DNA of 32,460 bases from Microbispora corallina (GCF_016863035.1 NZ_BOOC01000059.1:1-32460), one strand, 5' to 3'. Shown: positions 21,010 through 29,140, counted from the stretch's first letter. Translations and numbers: made by a program. Notes: generated by a model not told the origin, from the sequence alone.

Positions 21010-21674
21010 CCGGCCACCTCCGGCCAGGTCACCTTGGCCAGCGCCGTGCGGTGCTTGGCCGGCACGGCGGCAAGGGGGGCGCCGAGGTGATCCCGGCCCA
21101 AGGCCATGAGGACGGCGGCGTCGGCGATGTTGTCGTTGCCGCCGGACTTCCAGGTCGGCCAGTACGTGGCGACGGCCTCGATGATCGCGCCCTTGGACGC
21201 CTGGCCCTTGCCGGTCGCGTAGAGCATGCGGACTGACGGGGGCACCTCGGCGACCGGGATGCCCTGCTTGAGGAGGTGGTGGACGAGAAACCACCACAGG
21301 CCGGCCCGCTCGGACGCGCCGCCATATGCACGGGCGGCCGCGTTGGCCTCGATCACGACGAGGTCGGGCTGCTTGATATGGAGGGCGATGTCGCGGGAGA
21401 GGCTGGCTAGGGAGTCGGCCCGGTCTGCCACGGGGAGAGTGGTGACGCCTTCCGTGCCGACGGTGATGTGCCAGCCGCGGGAGCTGGCTATGCCCGTTGC
21501 TGTGAGCGAAAGGTCGATTCCAATGACGTGAGGTGCGTCCGCCCCGCTCCCCAGGGAGGTGGGAGCGGGGTCGGACGCGGCCGCGGGCGCCGTACCGGGA
21601 CGCACCGCGGACAGGCTCGGAGCCCCACCCCCGATGGCGGGGGCTCCGAGAGTCGTCGACATGTCGGCGGTCAC
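21006..21674 (-). CDS. RuvC-like Holliday junction resolvase
   Basis: After a disordered Pro/Ala/Ser-rich N-terminus (about 45 residues), the protein shows the RuvC/RNase H-like active site: VIGIDLSLTATGIA (Asp54), LVVIEANAAA (Glu109), and NDNIADAAVLMALGRDHLG (Asp181 and Asp185). Phage RuvC-like enzymes resolve four-way junctions and trim branched DNA before packaging. At 222 residues it is slightly longer than host RuvC because of the N-terminal tail. The GTG at 21674 overlaps the upstream stop as GTGA; an ATG at 21662 is an alternative start. Confidence 0.85.
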   Translation of the reverse strand: MTADMSTTLGAPAIGGGAPSLSAVRPGTAPAAASDPAPTSLGSGADAPHVIGIDLSLTATGIASSRGWHITVGTEGVTTLPVADRADSLASLSRDIALHIKQPDLVVIEANAAARAYGGASERAGLWWFLVHHLLKQGIPVAEVPPSVRMLYATGKGQASKGAIIEAVATYWPTWKSGGNDNIADAAVLMALGRDHLGAPLAAVPAKHRTALAKVTWPEVAG

Positions 21675-21850
21675 CGGCGGCCTCGCTTACCGGCCGATCG
21701 GGCGAGCAGTCCTTCAGCCGCCTCCACGAGGCTGGCGCCGGCGTGCCGCCGCAGCACCCAGACCGTGGTCAGGGAGGCCATCGCGCCGCCGAGCGCGGAA
21801 CCGCAGACGATGACGGCGAGGATCGCAGCAAGCGCCACCCAGTCGATCAC
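21671..21850 (-). CDS. Small membrane protein (59 aa)
   Basis: The frame from GTG 21850 to TGA 21671 encodes IDWVALAAILAVIVCGSALG and on, one membrane span of about 25 residues, followed by a short basic helix (VLRRHAGASLVEAAEGLLAR). Start and stop both overlap neighbours by 4 bases, which is strong support. It is the first of three consecutive single-span proteins in this part of the operon (reading left to right). Confidence 0.65.
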   Translation of the reverse strand: MIDWVALAAILAVIVCGSALGGAMASLTTVWVLRRHAGASLVEAAEGLLARSAGKRGRR

Positions 21851-22035
21851 TGAGCACCGCCCTTGCCGGTCGCAGCGCGCAGAGCCTCGTCGCGTCGAGC
21901 GAGCTGGTTGGCGAGCGCGTCACGCTGACCGACCAGGTTGTCGACGGTGCGTGCGGCGCAGATGGCCATGGCGAAGGCGCCGATGATGCCGCCGGCGACG
22001 AGCGCGCCGGCGATGAGGAGGATCTGGGTCAGCAT
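21847..22035 (-). CDS. Small membrane protein (62 aa)
   Basis: The N-terminal span (LTQILLIAGALVAGGIIGAF) is followed by a short heptad-like helix (NLVGQRDALANQLARRDEAL). The topology resembles the neighbours on both sides. The ATG at 22035 overlaps the end of the upstream gene by 7 bases. A membrane-associated role such as exclusion or envelope sensing is possible, but no motif says so. Confidence 0.65.
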   Translation of the reverse strand: MLTQILLIAGALVAGGIIGAFAMAICAARTVDNLVGQRDALANQLARRDEALRAATGKGGAQ

Positions 22036-22517
22036 GCGGTCTTCCCCGTGATGTTCTGGTGGATCAGGTGCAGCGCCTCGTCCGGCTGGGCCGCGTCGGC
22101 GTGGTCGCGGATGATCGCGATGGCGCGGTCGACGTGTTCGTCGAGCGAGGCGACGGGCAGGCCGTGGGCTTCGGCCCAGGCGGCGAGGTCGGCCAGTTCC
22201 TGCTCTGCTTCCTCATGTCCCTGCTGGGCGGCGCGGAGGCGGCCGGTGTAGTTGCCCCCTTGGAGGACCCAGTAGGCGGCGTCGAGGGCGTGCTCCACCG
22301 TGTACTCGCCGTCGGTTTCGAGGGCGAGGACGAGGCGGCTGAGCGCGTCGAGGGCGCTGTCGCGGTCGCGTTGGGCGGCTTCGAGGCGGGCGTTGAGCGC
22401 CGCGGCGGCGGCCTGGGTGCTGGCGCGTTCCTGCTCGGCGCGCGTCTTCTGGGCTTGCCAGGTGAGGATGCTGCCGGTGGTGAGTCCGGCGGTGTAGAAG
22501 AGCAGCTCACCCCACAT
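22029..22517 (-). CDS. Membrane-anchored coiled-coil protein (162 aa)
   Basis: The start MWGELLFYTAGLTTGSILTW is a short membrane anchor. It is followed by a long coiled coil (about 20-75, with AQKTRAEQERASTQAAAAAL), and a helical C-terminal domain (DEHVDRAIAIIRDHADAAQP). I chose ATG 22517 because AGGAGG lies 8 bases upstream. Function is unknown; it could form a complex with the two small membrane proteins downstream. Confidence 0.65.
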   Translation of the reverse strand: MWGELLFYTAGLTTGSILTWQAQKTRAEQERASTQAAAAALNARLEAAQRDRDSALDALSRLVLALETDGEYTVEHALDAAYWVLQGGNYTGRLRAAQQGHEEAEQELADLAAWAEAHGLPVASLDEHVDRAIAIIRDHADAAQPDEALHLIHQNITGKTAC

Positions 22518-23202
22518 CGGCAGCACCTCCTGCGTGGGCGGTGTCGTCGGCCAGGGCGCCGGCGAGCGCGGCGGCGTCCGGCGCGCAGGCGGGGCAGGGC
22601 CCGAACTCCGAGCACGAGCAGCGACCGGTCATGCGCTCGCCCTCGGCGCGGAGCGCGGCCCGGATCCGGACCTGCTCCGGCGTCGGCTCGTCCACCACGG
22701 CCGGGACGTACAGGGCCTCGCGCAGCGTCTGCTCGGCCTCGTGGGGGTTGTCGCTCTCCAGCTGCTCGAACGCCCGGGCAATGACCCGGTGCAGCCGCTG
22801 GGATTCGGCTTCCGCTCGCTCGGCGCCCTGACGCAGCTGCTCCGTCTCCACGATCGAGTCCGCGGCGAAGTTACTGAAGTGCTGCTCGGTCATGGCGTTC
22901 TGGCCCTGCAGGTCGGCCAGCTCAGCGCGGAGCCGCTCGACCTCGGCCAGGAGGTCCGTCACGTCCCCGTACGAATGCAAGGCGAAGGTGAGGTTTTTCT
23001 CCTCGCCGACCTCGTGAAACGCGTGCATGACCTCCACGTCGTGGAGGAAGCCCTCGCCGTGATCCCAGTTCTCGAGGAGCGGGGCCAACAGCCCGGGAAG
23101 GGTCTTGGCGGCAGCGTGGCGCTCGCGGATCTCGGCAAGCTGCTCGTGCGTCAGGGGCTCGGCCACGGTCGTCACCGCCCTCGTGGGCGTCGGAACGCTC
23201 AC
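22507..23202 (-). CDS. Coiled-coil protein with C-terminal Cys cluster (231 aa)
   Basis: An acidic helical N-terminus (LTHEQLAEIRERHAAAKTLP) leads into WDHGEGFLHDVEVMHAFHEV, a coiled coil (EVERLRAELADLQGQNAM), further helices, and a terminal CSCSEFGPCPAC cluster near residue 203. Proteins with this order are common in Streptomyces phages without known function. GTG at 23202 overlaps the upstream stop as GTGA. Confidence 0.6.
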   Translation of the reverse strand: MSVPTPTRAVTTVAEPLTHEQLAEIRERHAAAKTLPGLLAPLLENWDHGEGFLHDVEVMHAFHEVGEEKNLTFALHSYGDVTDLLAEVERLRAELADLQGQNAMTEQHFSNFAADSIVETEQLRQGAERAEAESQRLHRVIARAFEQLESDNPHEAEQTLREALYVPAVVDEPTPEQVRIRAALRAEGERMTGRCSCSEFGPCPACAPDAAALAGALADDTAHAGGAADVG

Positions 23203-23543
23203 CGGGGACCTCCCGACTGCGTCATGGAGGCGATCAGCGCGGAGCCGGGCCGCCCCTGCGACTGGTCGCCTTCACCCGCGCAGTCCTCGCTCAGGCGCTG
23301 GGCCACGAGCATGGGGAGCTCCACGCCGTGCTGGGCCAGGGCCTTGGCCAACCGCTGGACGGTCGGGATCTCCCCCGGCGCGGTGCCGACCCAGAACACC
23401 TCGACCTCGTCGTCGTCCAGGTCGCCCGACGCGGGCGGGTCGAACGCCATCGCGAAGAACGTGTTCAGCGGGGCGTCCCAACCGACGGTGGTCTCGCGGC
23501 CGGCTGGGGATCCGAGGGCGTTCGGGATGATGCGACGGCTCAT
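23199..23543 (-). CDS. Hypothetical protein (114 aa)
   Basis: It starts MSRRIIPNALGSPAGRETTV and contains an acidic turn followed by strands (DLDDDEVEVFWVGTAPGEIP) and a helix (VQRLAKALAQHGVELPMLVA). No family is recognised. The ATG at 23543 overlaps the upstream stop as ATGA. Confidence 0.6.
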   Translation of the reverse strand: MSRRIIPNALGSPAGRETTVGWDAPLNTFFAMAFDPPASGDLDDDEVEVFWVGTAPGEIPTVQRLAKALAQHGVELPMLVAQRLSEDCAGEGDQSQGRPGSALIASMTQSGGPR

Positions 23544-23764
23544 GCGTGGCGCTCCGAGGCGTGCGAGGGCGTGTACGGGCGGAGGGTGACGACGCGCATG
23601 ACCGCGCGCGCCGACGACATCAGGCAGTGGCCGCGATAGGCCACCGGCCGCCACACACGACCCGCCAGCGCAATCACCTGGCGACGCCGGGCCGGCCGCA
23701 ACGCCACGTACTGGACGGCCAACGCGGCCATCCAGAACGCCGTCTGGACGAGGAAGGCCGTCAT
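23540..23764 (-). CDS. Small membrane protein (74 aa)
   Basis: One N-terminal span (TAFLVQTAFWMAALAVQYVA) is followed by a basic region (RPARRRQVIALAGRVWRP) and a short tail. The positive charges after the span suggest an outside-in orientation with the C-terminus in the cytoplasm. The ATG at 23764 overlaps the upstream stop as ATGA. Confidence 0.6.
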   Translation of the reverse strand: MTAFLVQTAFWMAALAVQYVALRPARRRQVIALAGRVWRPVAYRGHCLMSSARAVMRVVTLRPYTPSHASERHA

Positions 23765-24204
23765 GACCGCCCCCGCTCCGCCGCCGCGGTCTGCTCCTCC
23801 GTGGCCGCGTTGAACCGCTCGTGCGCCACGTCCGGCGCGTGCGACAACTCCCCGTTCGCCGGGGGGACCGGCGCGCCCAGCAGCGCCAAGATGTCCGCCG
23901 CCGCCTTCGCCGCCTTCTGACCCCGCAGCACCTGCTGCCGCGCCGCCTCCTGCTCCCTGGTCCGCATCTCGATCCACGCGCGGCGCTCGTTGATCTGCCG
24001 CTCCAGGCTGTCGATCTCCTGGTTCCAGCCGTCGATGTCGGTCTGGCACGTGTCCACCACGCCGGAGTGCTGCGCGACGTGCGCGACGGCGTAGTCGTAG
24101 GTCTGCCGGTTGGGGGCGATGACGGTCTGCGCCGTGTCGTCGTCCGGCAGGTGCACAGCTGGCGCCGGAGCGACGAGCTGATCGGTAGGCTTGTTTCCAC
24201 GCAT
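23761..24204 (-). CDS. Coiled-coil protein (147 aa)
   Basis: The N-terminus (MRGNKPTDQLVAPAPAVHLP) is flexible. Residues about 55-105 form a long coiled coil (DIDGWNQEIDSLERQINERR and on). The tail contains LALLGAPVPPANGELSHAPD. An ideal ribosome site (AAGGAG, 6-7 bases before ATG 24204) starts it after a 74-bp gap containing a GC-rich hairpin, so it may be expressed at a level different from the exonuclease gene upstream. Function is unknown. Confidence 0.65.
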   Translation of the reverse strand: MRGNKPTDQLVAPAPAVHLPDDDTAQTVIAPNRQTYDYAVAHVAQHSGVVDTCQTDIDGWNQEIDSLERQINERRAWIEMRTREQEAARQQVLRGQKAAKAAADILALLGAPVPPANGELSHAPDVAHERFNAATEEQTAAAERGRS

Positions 24205-24232
24205 GTTGATCTCCTTCGGGAGGTCGGGAACT

Positions 24233-24258
24233 GCCCCCGCCGCGCACACGGCGGGGGC
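24233..24258 (-). terminator. GC-rich intercistronic hairpin
   Basis: GCCCCCGCC at 24233-24241 pairs perfectly with GGCGGGGGC at 24250-24258. There is no T-run on either side, so it may be a weak terminator, an RNA-stabilising stem or an attenuator inside the leftward operon. It lies between the exonuclease gene and the coiled-coil gene. Confidence 0.45.
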
Positions 24259-24278
24259 TTCCTGCTGATAGGGGAAAG

Positions 24279-25076
24279 TCACGCCAGGGCCTCCTGGCGG
24301 ACCGGCTCGAACGGCACGCACGGCCACTCGCCGCGCACGTCGCCATACGGCTTGCGCTGCCGCTTCAGGTAGCTGATGAAGCTCGCCGCCTGCTCCGCCT
24401 TCGCACGCACCTGCAGCCCGTGCAGCGCCGGAAGGTCGAGGCTGGCCAGGCCGGCCAGGCGGCGGGCCACGTCGTCCTTGAATCCCTGCTCGCGCAGCCA
24501 GTCGACGCCCTTCTGCGCGTACTGGCCGATCCGGAACACCACCCGGGCGGCGGCCAGCGCGTCCTGGTGGGAGTCGTGGGCTCCGTCGAGCCGGACGCCG
24601 TAGTGCTCGCACACCGCGGTGAGCTTCCGCGAGCCCTTCCGGAACGGGTCGGCGTACTTGTGGAGCACGTAGCCGTCGATCACCACGCCGCACGCCGCGA
24701 CGAGCCGGTCGCCGAACGGCTCCAGCCCGTACCGCCTGGTTTCACGGTCCAGCAGGGTGACGTCGTACTGCAGGTTGAAGCCGACGATCGGGAGCCCCTC
24801 GTACACCGCGGCCATGAGCGCATCGGCCACCTGGGCGACGACCTCGGCGGCCGGGGCGCCGTGCCGCCGGGCGTGCTCGGTGCTGATCCCGTGGACCTCG
24901 GTGGCAGCCTCCGGGATCTCGATCCCCGGGTCGGCGAGCGCCGACCGCACCGCCGGCGGCTGGCTGCCAGAGGTGTCCACGCGGGCGATGCAAGCGGTGA
25001 CGACGCGGTCGTCGTCGACGGAGACGCCAGTGGTCTCCAGGTCGAATCCGGCCCAGTGGCCGGTCAGCCATGTCAT
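24279..25076 (-). CDS. DnaQ-like 3'-5' exonuclease (DEDDh)
   Basis: The 265-residue enzyme shows all exonuclease motifs: GFDLETTG (Asp12, Glu14), VGFNLQYDVTLLD (Asp105), and GAHDSHQDALAA (His167, Asp172), the DEDDh class of DnaQ/epsilon, RNase T and phage exonucleases. It would degrade single-stranded 3' ends or proofread. The C-terminal 80 residues are helical and basic. It sits next to the gp3-like protein and the RecB-like nuclease, so a role in phage recombination or end processing is likely. The ATG at 25076 has AGGAG upstream. Confidence 0.85.
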   Translation of the reverse strand: MTWLTGHWAGFDLETTGVSVDDDRVVTACIARVDTSGSQPPAVRSALADPGIEIPEAATEVHGISTEHARRHGAPAAEVVAQVADALMAAVYEGLPIVGFNLQYDVTLLDRETRRYGLEPFGDRLVAACGVVIDGYVLHKYADPFRKGSRKLTAVCEHYGVRLDGAHDSHQDALAAARVVFRIGQYAQKGVDWLREQGFKDDVARRLAGLASLDLPALHGLQVRAKAEQAASFISYLKRQRKPYGDVRGEWPCVPFEPVRQEALA

Positions 25077-25088
25077 GGCGATCGGCTC

Positions 25089-26300
25089 CTAGAAGGGGGG
25101 CTGGTCGAGGCCGGGAGCGGCGGCGGGCTGGTTAAAGTCGCCCGCGCGCAGCCTCTGGAGGAAGACGTCGAGCTCGGCCTCCGAGGCGGAGTCCGGGGCG
25201 ACGCCGCCCATCTCCTGGGCGAAGCGGGCCTGGAGTTCGCTGGTGGTCCCTGGCCAAGCCGCCACGATCTTCATCCACAGCTCGTCGGCGGCCGGTGGCT
25301 CCGTCGGCGGCGCAGCCGGCGCGGCCGGCGCGGCCGGGGAATCCGGCGCCGGAGGCGGCGCCTCCTCTGCGGCCTTCAGCCGCTTCCCGATCGCCTTCAT
25401 CTCCTGGGTCTGCGCCTCGGTCGGCGAGATCCCCGCCTGCCCGGCCTCGTCCCAGATGACCTTGAACTCCGCGAACGTCGCCGCCGCCCGAGCCCGAGCG
25501 AGGAAGTCCTCCGCCGTCGGCCCAGCCGGGGCAGGCTTCGGCGCCTCGATCGCCGCCTGGCCCTCCTCCCCACCAATGGCCGCCGCCGCTGCACCCCGGC
25601 CAACGGCCACGGTCTGCACCGATCCGGACAGCACCTGGCCAGCGGTCCCGCCCCGCAGCTCGACCGCGACCACGGGGAAGTGCTTGGTCTGGCCGTTCGC
25701 GACCCGGGTGCGCTGCTCGATGCGCAGCCGCACCGGGATGAGCGCGGCCTCCCCGATCGAACCCTTGAGCACGTCCACGGCGGCGGCCATCTCGTTCGCC
25801 GAGTAGTACGAGTGCGTCTCGACCCGCCACGCGCCGATGTCCGGCATCTCCGGGAGGATCACGTTCAACCGGGTCGTGACCTTGCACGCCGCATCCCGCG
25901 GTGCGGTCTCCCAGAAGTTGTCGCCGAACTGCTGGCGGCACAGGCACGGCTGGTCTGAGACGCCCTCGGTCATGCCGTCGCAGCGGCGCTGCACGCCGCC
26001 CTTGGACCACGACTCGTAGGCCTGCGACAGCGGGTCACCGGGCGGGAGGATCGCGTCGAGGTTCGCGGTCTCGGTGATCACGCGCCACTGCTGGGCGCCG
26101 TTGCCGAGCGGCTGCCACTTCTCGACGGTGCCGCCCCAGACCTCAGCGGCGGCCTGCACGTAGTGTTCGGCGTGGCTAGTGATGATCCAGGTCTGGGAGC
26201 GGACGGGCCGCGCCTTGGAGCCGGAGGTGTCGGTGTAGCCGGTGCGCAGGCGGCCGAGCTCGCGTGCCTGCCGCTGGAGGGTGAGGATTCGTCCGGACAT
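25089..26300 (-). CDS. Protein resembling the phiC31 gp3 family
   Basis: The 403-residue protein starts MSGRILTLQRQARELGRLRT and continues with SQTWIITSHAEHYVQAAAEV, WGGTVEKW, a Cys segment (CDGMTEGVSDQPCLCRQQF) and CKVTTRLNVILPEMPDIGAW. The last 150 residues are Ala/Pro/Glu-rich and largely disordered. From memory this N-terminal arrangement occurs in actinobacterial proteins grouped with the phiC31 gp3 recombination directionality factor. Here the integrase is a tyrosine enzyme, for which gp3 is not known to work, so a role in general recombination beside the exonucleases is just as likely. The family call needs a profile search. Confidence 0.5.
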   Translation of the reverse strand: MSGRILTLQRQARELGRLRTGYTDTSGSKARPVRSQTWIITSHAEHYVQAAAEVWGGTVEKWQPLGNGAQQWRVITETANLDAILPPGDPLSQAYESWSKGGVQRRCDGMTEGVSDQPCLCRQQFGDNFWETAPRDAACKVTTRLNVILPEMPDIGAWRVETHSYYSANEMAAAVDVLKGSIGEAALIPVRLRIEQRTRVANGQTKHFPVVAVELRGGTAGQVLSGSVQTVAVGRGAAAAAIGGEEGQAAIEAPKPAPAGPTAEDFLARARAAATFAEFKVIWDEAGQAGISPTEAQTQEMKAIGKRLKAAEEAPPPAPDSPAAPAAPAAPPTEPPAADELWMKIVAAWPGTTSELQARFAQEMGGVAPDSASEAELDVFLQRLRAGDFNQPAAAPGLDQPPF

Positions 26301-26303
26301 AGG

Positions 26304-27398
26304 TCAGGCCACCTCCTGGGCCTGGTGGTACTGGCGGCCGTGGGCAGAGTCCGCGACCTCGGTGGAGTAGCCGCAACCGCGGCGGCAGTTGCCGGCCGCG
26401 TCGAGGTCGCACATGTGCGTGGCGCGCGGCGGCCGCAGGGCCTGGCCGACGACGTTCTTGGCCAGGCCGGTCTCGAACTCCGCGACGTCGCGGATCTTCA
26501 GGAACGCGTCGAACACGTCATCGCCACACCGCATCGGGTACAGCCGGTAACCCTCGGGCCGTAGGTGGAGCACCACGCCGACCTCGTACGGCAGGGGCAG
26601 CTCGACCCGGGTGCCGTCGCGCAGCCACCCGTGCGTGCACCGCCGGTACGCCGACATCTGGACGCCGGCGGTCGGGTAGACGCCGCGGACGTTGCCGTCG
26701 TATGTGCGCTCGTCGAGCTCGCCGCCGGTCTTGGTGTCGCCGGGGATGATGGCGTCGGCCGGGGCCTTGAGCGCCTGGGCGAGCGGGCGGGATCGGAGCA
26801 GGTAGTCGAGCGTGCCCGCGTACCGCTCGGTGTAGTTCGCGACGACCATCTCCGACGCCTCGAACTGGATCTCCCACTCGGTGACGAAGCGGCGGAAGTT
26901 CGCGACGTACGGCGTCATCTCGGGGTTGTTCGCGATGTCGTCCGGGATGGGGGTGCCGAGGATCTCGGCTTCGATGAGCTGGTGGACGGCGGTGCCGATG
27001 TCGGCGCGCTCGTCCTTCTTGCGGGTGTGGGCCCGCTTGAGCCAGTCGAGCGCCTCCTTGGCGGTCTCCGGTCGGCGGCTGGCGCGGATGAGCTGGGGCA
27101 GGTGCTCCATCGCGGTCTCGGCGACGAGCTTCCCGGCCCAGTGGATGAGGGCTTCCTTCGGCGCGCCCTGGTTGAGGATCGTGGTGACCGAGCGGAGGAG
27201 GTCGCCGGTGGTGGGGTCCTTGTAGAAGCCTGCGGTGGAGCGGCGTGGGATGCGGGCGGTGCCGACCGGCACGCCGCTGCCGGGGCAGGGCAGGGCGGAG
27301 CCGGTCGGCTTGTGCTTGCGGACGGTGCCGTCGGCGTTGATCCGCTGCTCCGCCTGGCAGGTGGGGCAGGGTGCGCGCTCGGGGAGGGTCTGCGTCAC
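26304..27398 (-). CDS. RecB/Cas4-like PD-(D/E)XK nuclease
   Basis: The 364-residue protein contains the RecB-nuclease motifs in order: RADIGTAVHQLIEAE (His139), YAGTLDYLL (Asp198), GDTKTGG (Asp221, Lys223) and VQMSAYRR (Gln247, Tyr251). Cys pairs occur at both ends (CPTC at 11-14; CDLDAAGNCRRGC near the C-terminus), which in Cas4-like enzymes can hold an iron-sulfur cluster, though the exact spacing differs. It probably resects DNA ends for recombination with the neighbouring DnaQ-like exonuclease and gp3-like protein. GTG at 27398 overlaps the upstream stop as GTGA. Confidence 0.8.
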   Translation of the reverse strand: MTQTLPERAPCPTCQAEQRINADGTVRKHKPTGSALPCPGSGVPVGTARIPRRSTAGFYKDPTTGDLLRSVTTILNQGAPKEALIHWAGKLVAETAMEHLPQLIRASRRPETAKEALDWLKRAHTRKKDERADIGTAVHQLIEAEILGTPIPDDIANNPEMTPYVANFRRFVTEWEIQFEASEMVVANYTERYAGTLDYLLRSRPLAQALKAPADAIIPGDTKTGGELDERTYDGNVRGVYPTAGVQMSAYRRCTHGWLRDGTRVELPLPYEVGVVLHLRPEGYRLYPMRCGDDVFDAFLKIRDVAEFETGLAKNVVGQALRPPRATHMCDLDAAGNCRRGCGYSTEVADSAHGRQYHQAQEVA

Positions 27399-27664
27399 GC
27401 CTGTCCCCCGTCGTAGTCGGCGCGCTCGCGGTCGTACTCGGCGTCGGCGTACGTGTCGGCGTCGGCCACCAGCGGGCCGCGCGTCGGGGCGGGCAGGTTC
27501 TGCTTGGCCCGGAGGATCCGCACGGTGTCGAGGGCGGCGAGCACCTGGGGTTCGGCGGTAGCGAGCAGCTGCGTGAGCACGCTGGTGGTCTCGTCGAAAG
27601 TGAGGCTGTCGAGGAGTCGGAGCGCGGCCGCCGTGGCGGTGGTCTCCAGCACGGGGGCGGTCAC
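27395..27664 (-). CDS. Hypothetical protein (89 aa)
   Basis: It is helical at the N-terminus (ETTATAAALRLLDSLTFDET) and has an acidic Asp/Tyr-rich tail (ADADTYADAEYDRERADYDG). No motif is recognised. GTG at 27664 overlaps the upstream stop as GTGA, and its own stop overlaps the nuclease start, so it may be translated with the nuclease. Confidence 0.6.
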   Translation of the reverse strand: MTAPVLETTATAAALRLLDSLTFDETTSVLTQLLATAEPQVLAALDTVRILRAKQNLPAPTRGPLVADADTYADAEYDRERADYDGGQA

Positions 27665-28413
27665 TGGCCGCCGTCCTTGGAGCGGTTCTCCCACGCGGCG
27701 CGGCGGGCCTGGTGGGTGTCGTGCCGCCGGGGCCGGGTGCCGCCGTGGCTGGTGCACAGGTCGCCCGGCTGGGCTCCGCAGGTCGGGCAGGTCACGGTGA
27801 TCTGCGGCAGCGACCTGGCCGGATCGGCCTCTGCGCGGGCCGGGGCCTCGGCGGGGAGGACGAGGTGGTGGCGGTCCACGAGCACGTCCACCGCCGGGGC
27901 GTGAGCGCCGAGGTCCTGGTAGCGGACGGAGGCCTCCTCGTAGTGCTCCCCCACCGGGGACTGCACCCGCAGGACGCGGACGAGCTCGCCGTCGGCCCAG
28001 TCGACGCAGCGGACGATCTGGCCCTCGGTCAGGGTCTCGGCGGTCACGAAGTGCGCCGAGCAGATCTCGCCCTTCATCTCCGGGTCCGGCACCCAAGAGC
28101 ATCCGCCCGGGCAGCCGGCGTCCTCGGTGCAGCCGCAGATCCTGCACGTGGGCTCGTCGTTGTGCTTCGTCGGGTAGGTGACCGGGAACTCCTCGGTGAC
28201 CACGGAGCGCACGATGTCGGCATAGGCCGCAATCGAAGTTGCACCGCGGGTGTCCTGGATGATCGCCGTAAGGGCTCCGCGGAGCCCTGCCACCCGGTCC
28301 TTGACCAGCTGGTCGCGCGCCTCGCGGTGCTCGACGGTGGCCAGAGGAGGGGTGAGGATGCTCCTGATCGCACTCAGGAGCTGACGCACATCGGCGCCGA
28401 TCACGTCAGCCAC
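27661..28413 (-). CDS. Protein with two zinc-finger-like regions (250 aa)
   Basis: After a helical N-terminal part, residues about 90-125 read CRICGCTEDAGCPGGCSWVP then EICSAH, a motif common in phage proteins of unknown function. A beta-rich middle follows (VRCVDWADGELVRVLRVQ). The C-terminal CPTCGAQPGDLCTSHGG followed by RRHDTHQARRAAW is the small actinobacterial zinc-finger pattern (CPxCGAxPGxxC ... H). Nucleic-acid binding is likely. I prefer GTG 28413; ATG 28428 would add five residues. Confidence 0.65.
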   Translation of the reverse strand: MADVIGADVRQLLSAIRSILTPPLATVEHREARDQLVKDRVAGLRGALTAIIQDTRGATSIAAYADIVRSVVTEEFPVTYPTKHNDEPTCRICGCTEDAGCPGGCSWVPDPEMKGEICSAHFVTAETLTEGQIVRCVDWADGELVRVLRVQSPVGEHYEEASVRYQDLGAHAPAVDVLVDRHHLVLPAEAPARAEADPARSLPQITVTCPTCGAQPGDLCTSHGGTRPRRHDTHQARRAAWENRSKDGGQ

Positions 28414-28858
28414 GGGACACCTGCCCATCGGCCAGAGCGTCGCGGCCGAACTGGTAGGCCATCAGCTGCGCGTGCCCGTCCGGGTCGACGTCCACATCGA
28501 TCGTCCACGCGTACTCGACCGACCCGTCGCGCATCCCGACCGGCCCCCAGTACGCGCCCGGGTACGGCGACTTCGCCGGCGCCGGGTCGTCCTCGCCGTA
28601 CTCGGCGGCCTGCCACCGCCGGCGGCTCTCCGCCATCAGGCGATCCGCCTCGGCGGACGCGTCCTGGACCCGGCCGTCGAAGTAGTCGTTCCGGGCGAGG
28701 TCGATCGCCTGCTCGGGCTCCAGCCCGTGTCGGTGGGCGAGCAGCGCGGCGAGCAGCGCAGTGCGCAGGTGGGCGCCGCCGCTGTCGTTGGAGAACCTGG
28801 TCGCGTACTCGGCCAGCGTGGTGAGCGCCGGGGCGGTGTTCTGGGGGATGATGGTCAT
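28406..28858 (-). CDS. Hypothetical protein (150 aa)
   Basis: The protein is mixed helical/beta, with LRTALLAALLAHRHGLEPEQ, WQAAEYGEDDPAPAKSPYPG and VEYAWTIDVDVDPDGHAQLM as notable segments. No known family is recognised. The ATG at 28858 follows CAGGAC. It is separated from the next gene on the right by about 75 bp that contain a small hairpin (28923-28941, CCCGCTG/CAGCGGG). Confidence 0.6.
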   Translation of the reverse strand: MTIIPQNTAPALTTLAEYATRFSNDSGGAHLRTALLAALLAHRHGLEPEQAIDLARNDYFDGRVQDASAEADRLMAESRRRWQAAEYGEDDPAPAKSPYPGAYWGPVGMRDGSVEYAWTIDVDVDPDGHAQLMAYQFGRDALADGQVSRG

Positions 28859-28933
28859 GTCCTGCGTCCTGTCTCTGGGCGGATGCGGGGTCTGGCGGGT
28901 CCGGCCGGTTCCAGCGGCTGGGCCCGCTGCTTT

Positions 28934-29140
28934 TCAGCGGGGCGAGAGGAGTCCGGCGAGGCGGGCCTTCCGGTGCTCGCGCATCTCGGCGCGCTGCTCG
29001 GAGGCCGTACGGCGGGCCTGCTCGGCGGCCGGCGACTGGTGGCGCCTCTTCTTGTTCACCCGGCGGTGCTGTCGGTCCGTCAGGCGGGTGCGGCCGGTCT
29101 GGGCCTGGTAGTTGCTGACGCGGGCGTAGTCGTTCAGCAC
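28934..29140 (-). CDS. Small basic protein (68 aa)
   Basis: The product is rich in Arg and Lys (TGRTRLTDRQHRRVNKKRRH), with a helical, basic C-terminus (EMREHRKARLAGLLSPR). It may bind nucleic acid non-specifically. GTG at 29140 has GGGAG 7-8 bases upstream and is preferred over an ATG at 29200 whose extension is Pro/Ser/Thr-rich and overlaps the neighbouring small gene. Confidence 0.55.
   Translation of the reverse strand: MLNDYARVSNYQAQTGRTRLTDRQHRRVNKKRRHQSPAAEQARRTASEQRAEMREHRKARLAGLLSPR

Noticed and set aside
24420..25958. A 512-codon plus-strand open frame
   Set aside because: It lies opposite the DnaQ-like exonuclease and gp3-like genes, whose motifs are clear; its own sequence is low-complexity and Arg/Gly-rich.
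25089..26300. Calling this gene a definite recombination directionality factor for the resident integrase
   Set aside because: The resemblance is to a family known with serine integrases; the integrase here is a tyrosine enzyme and an excisionase-like gene is already present.
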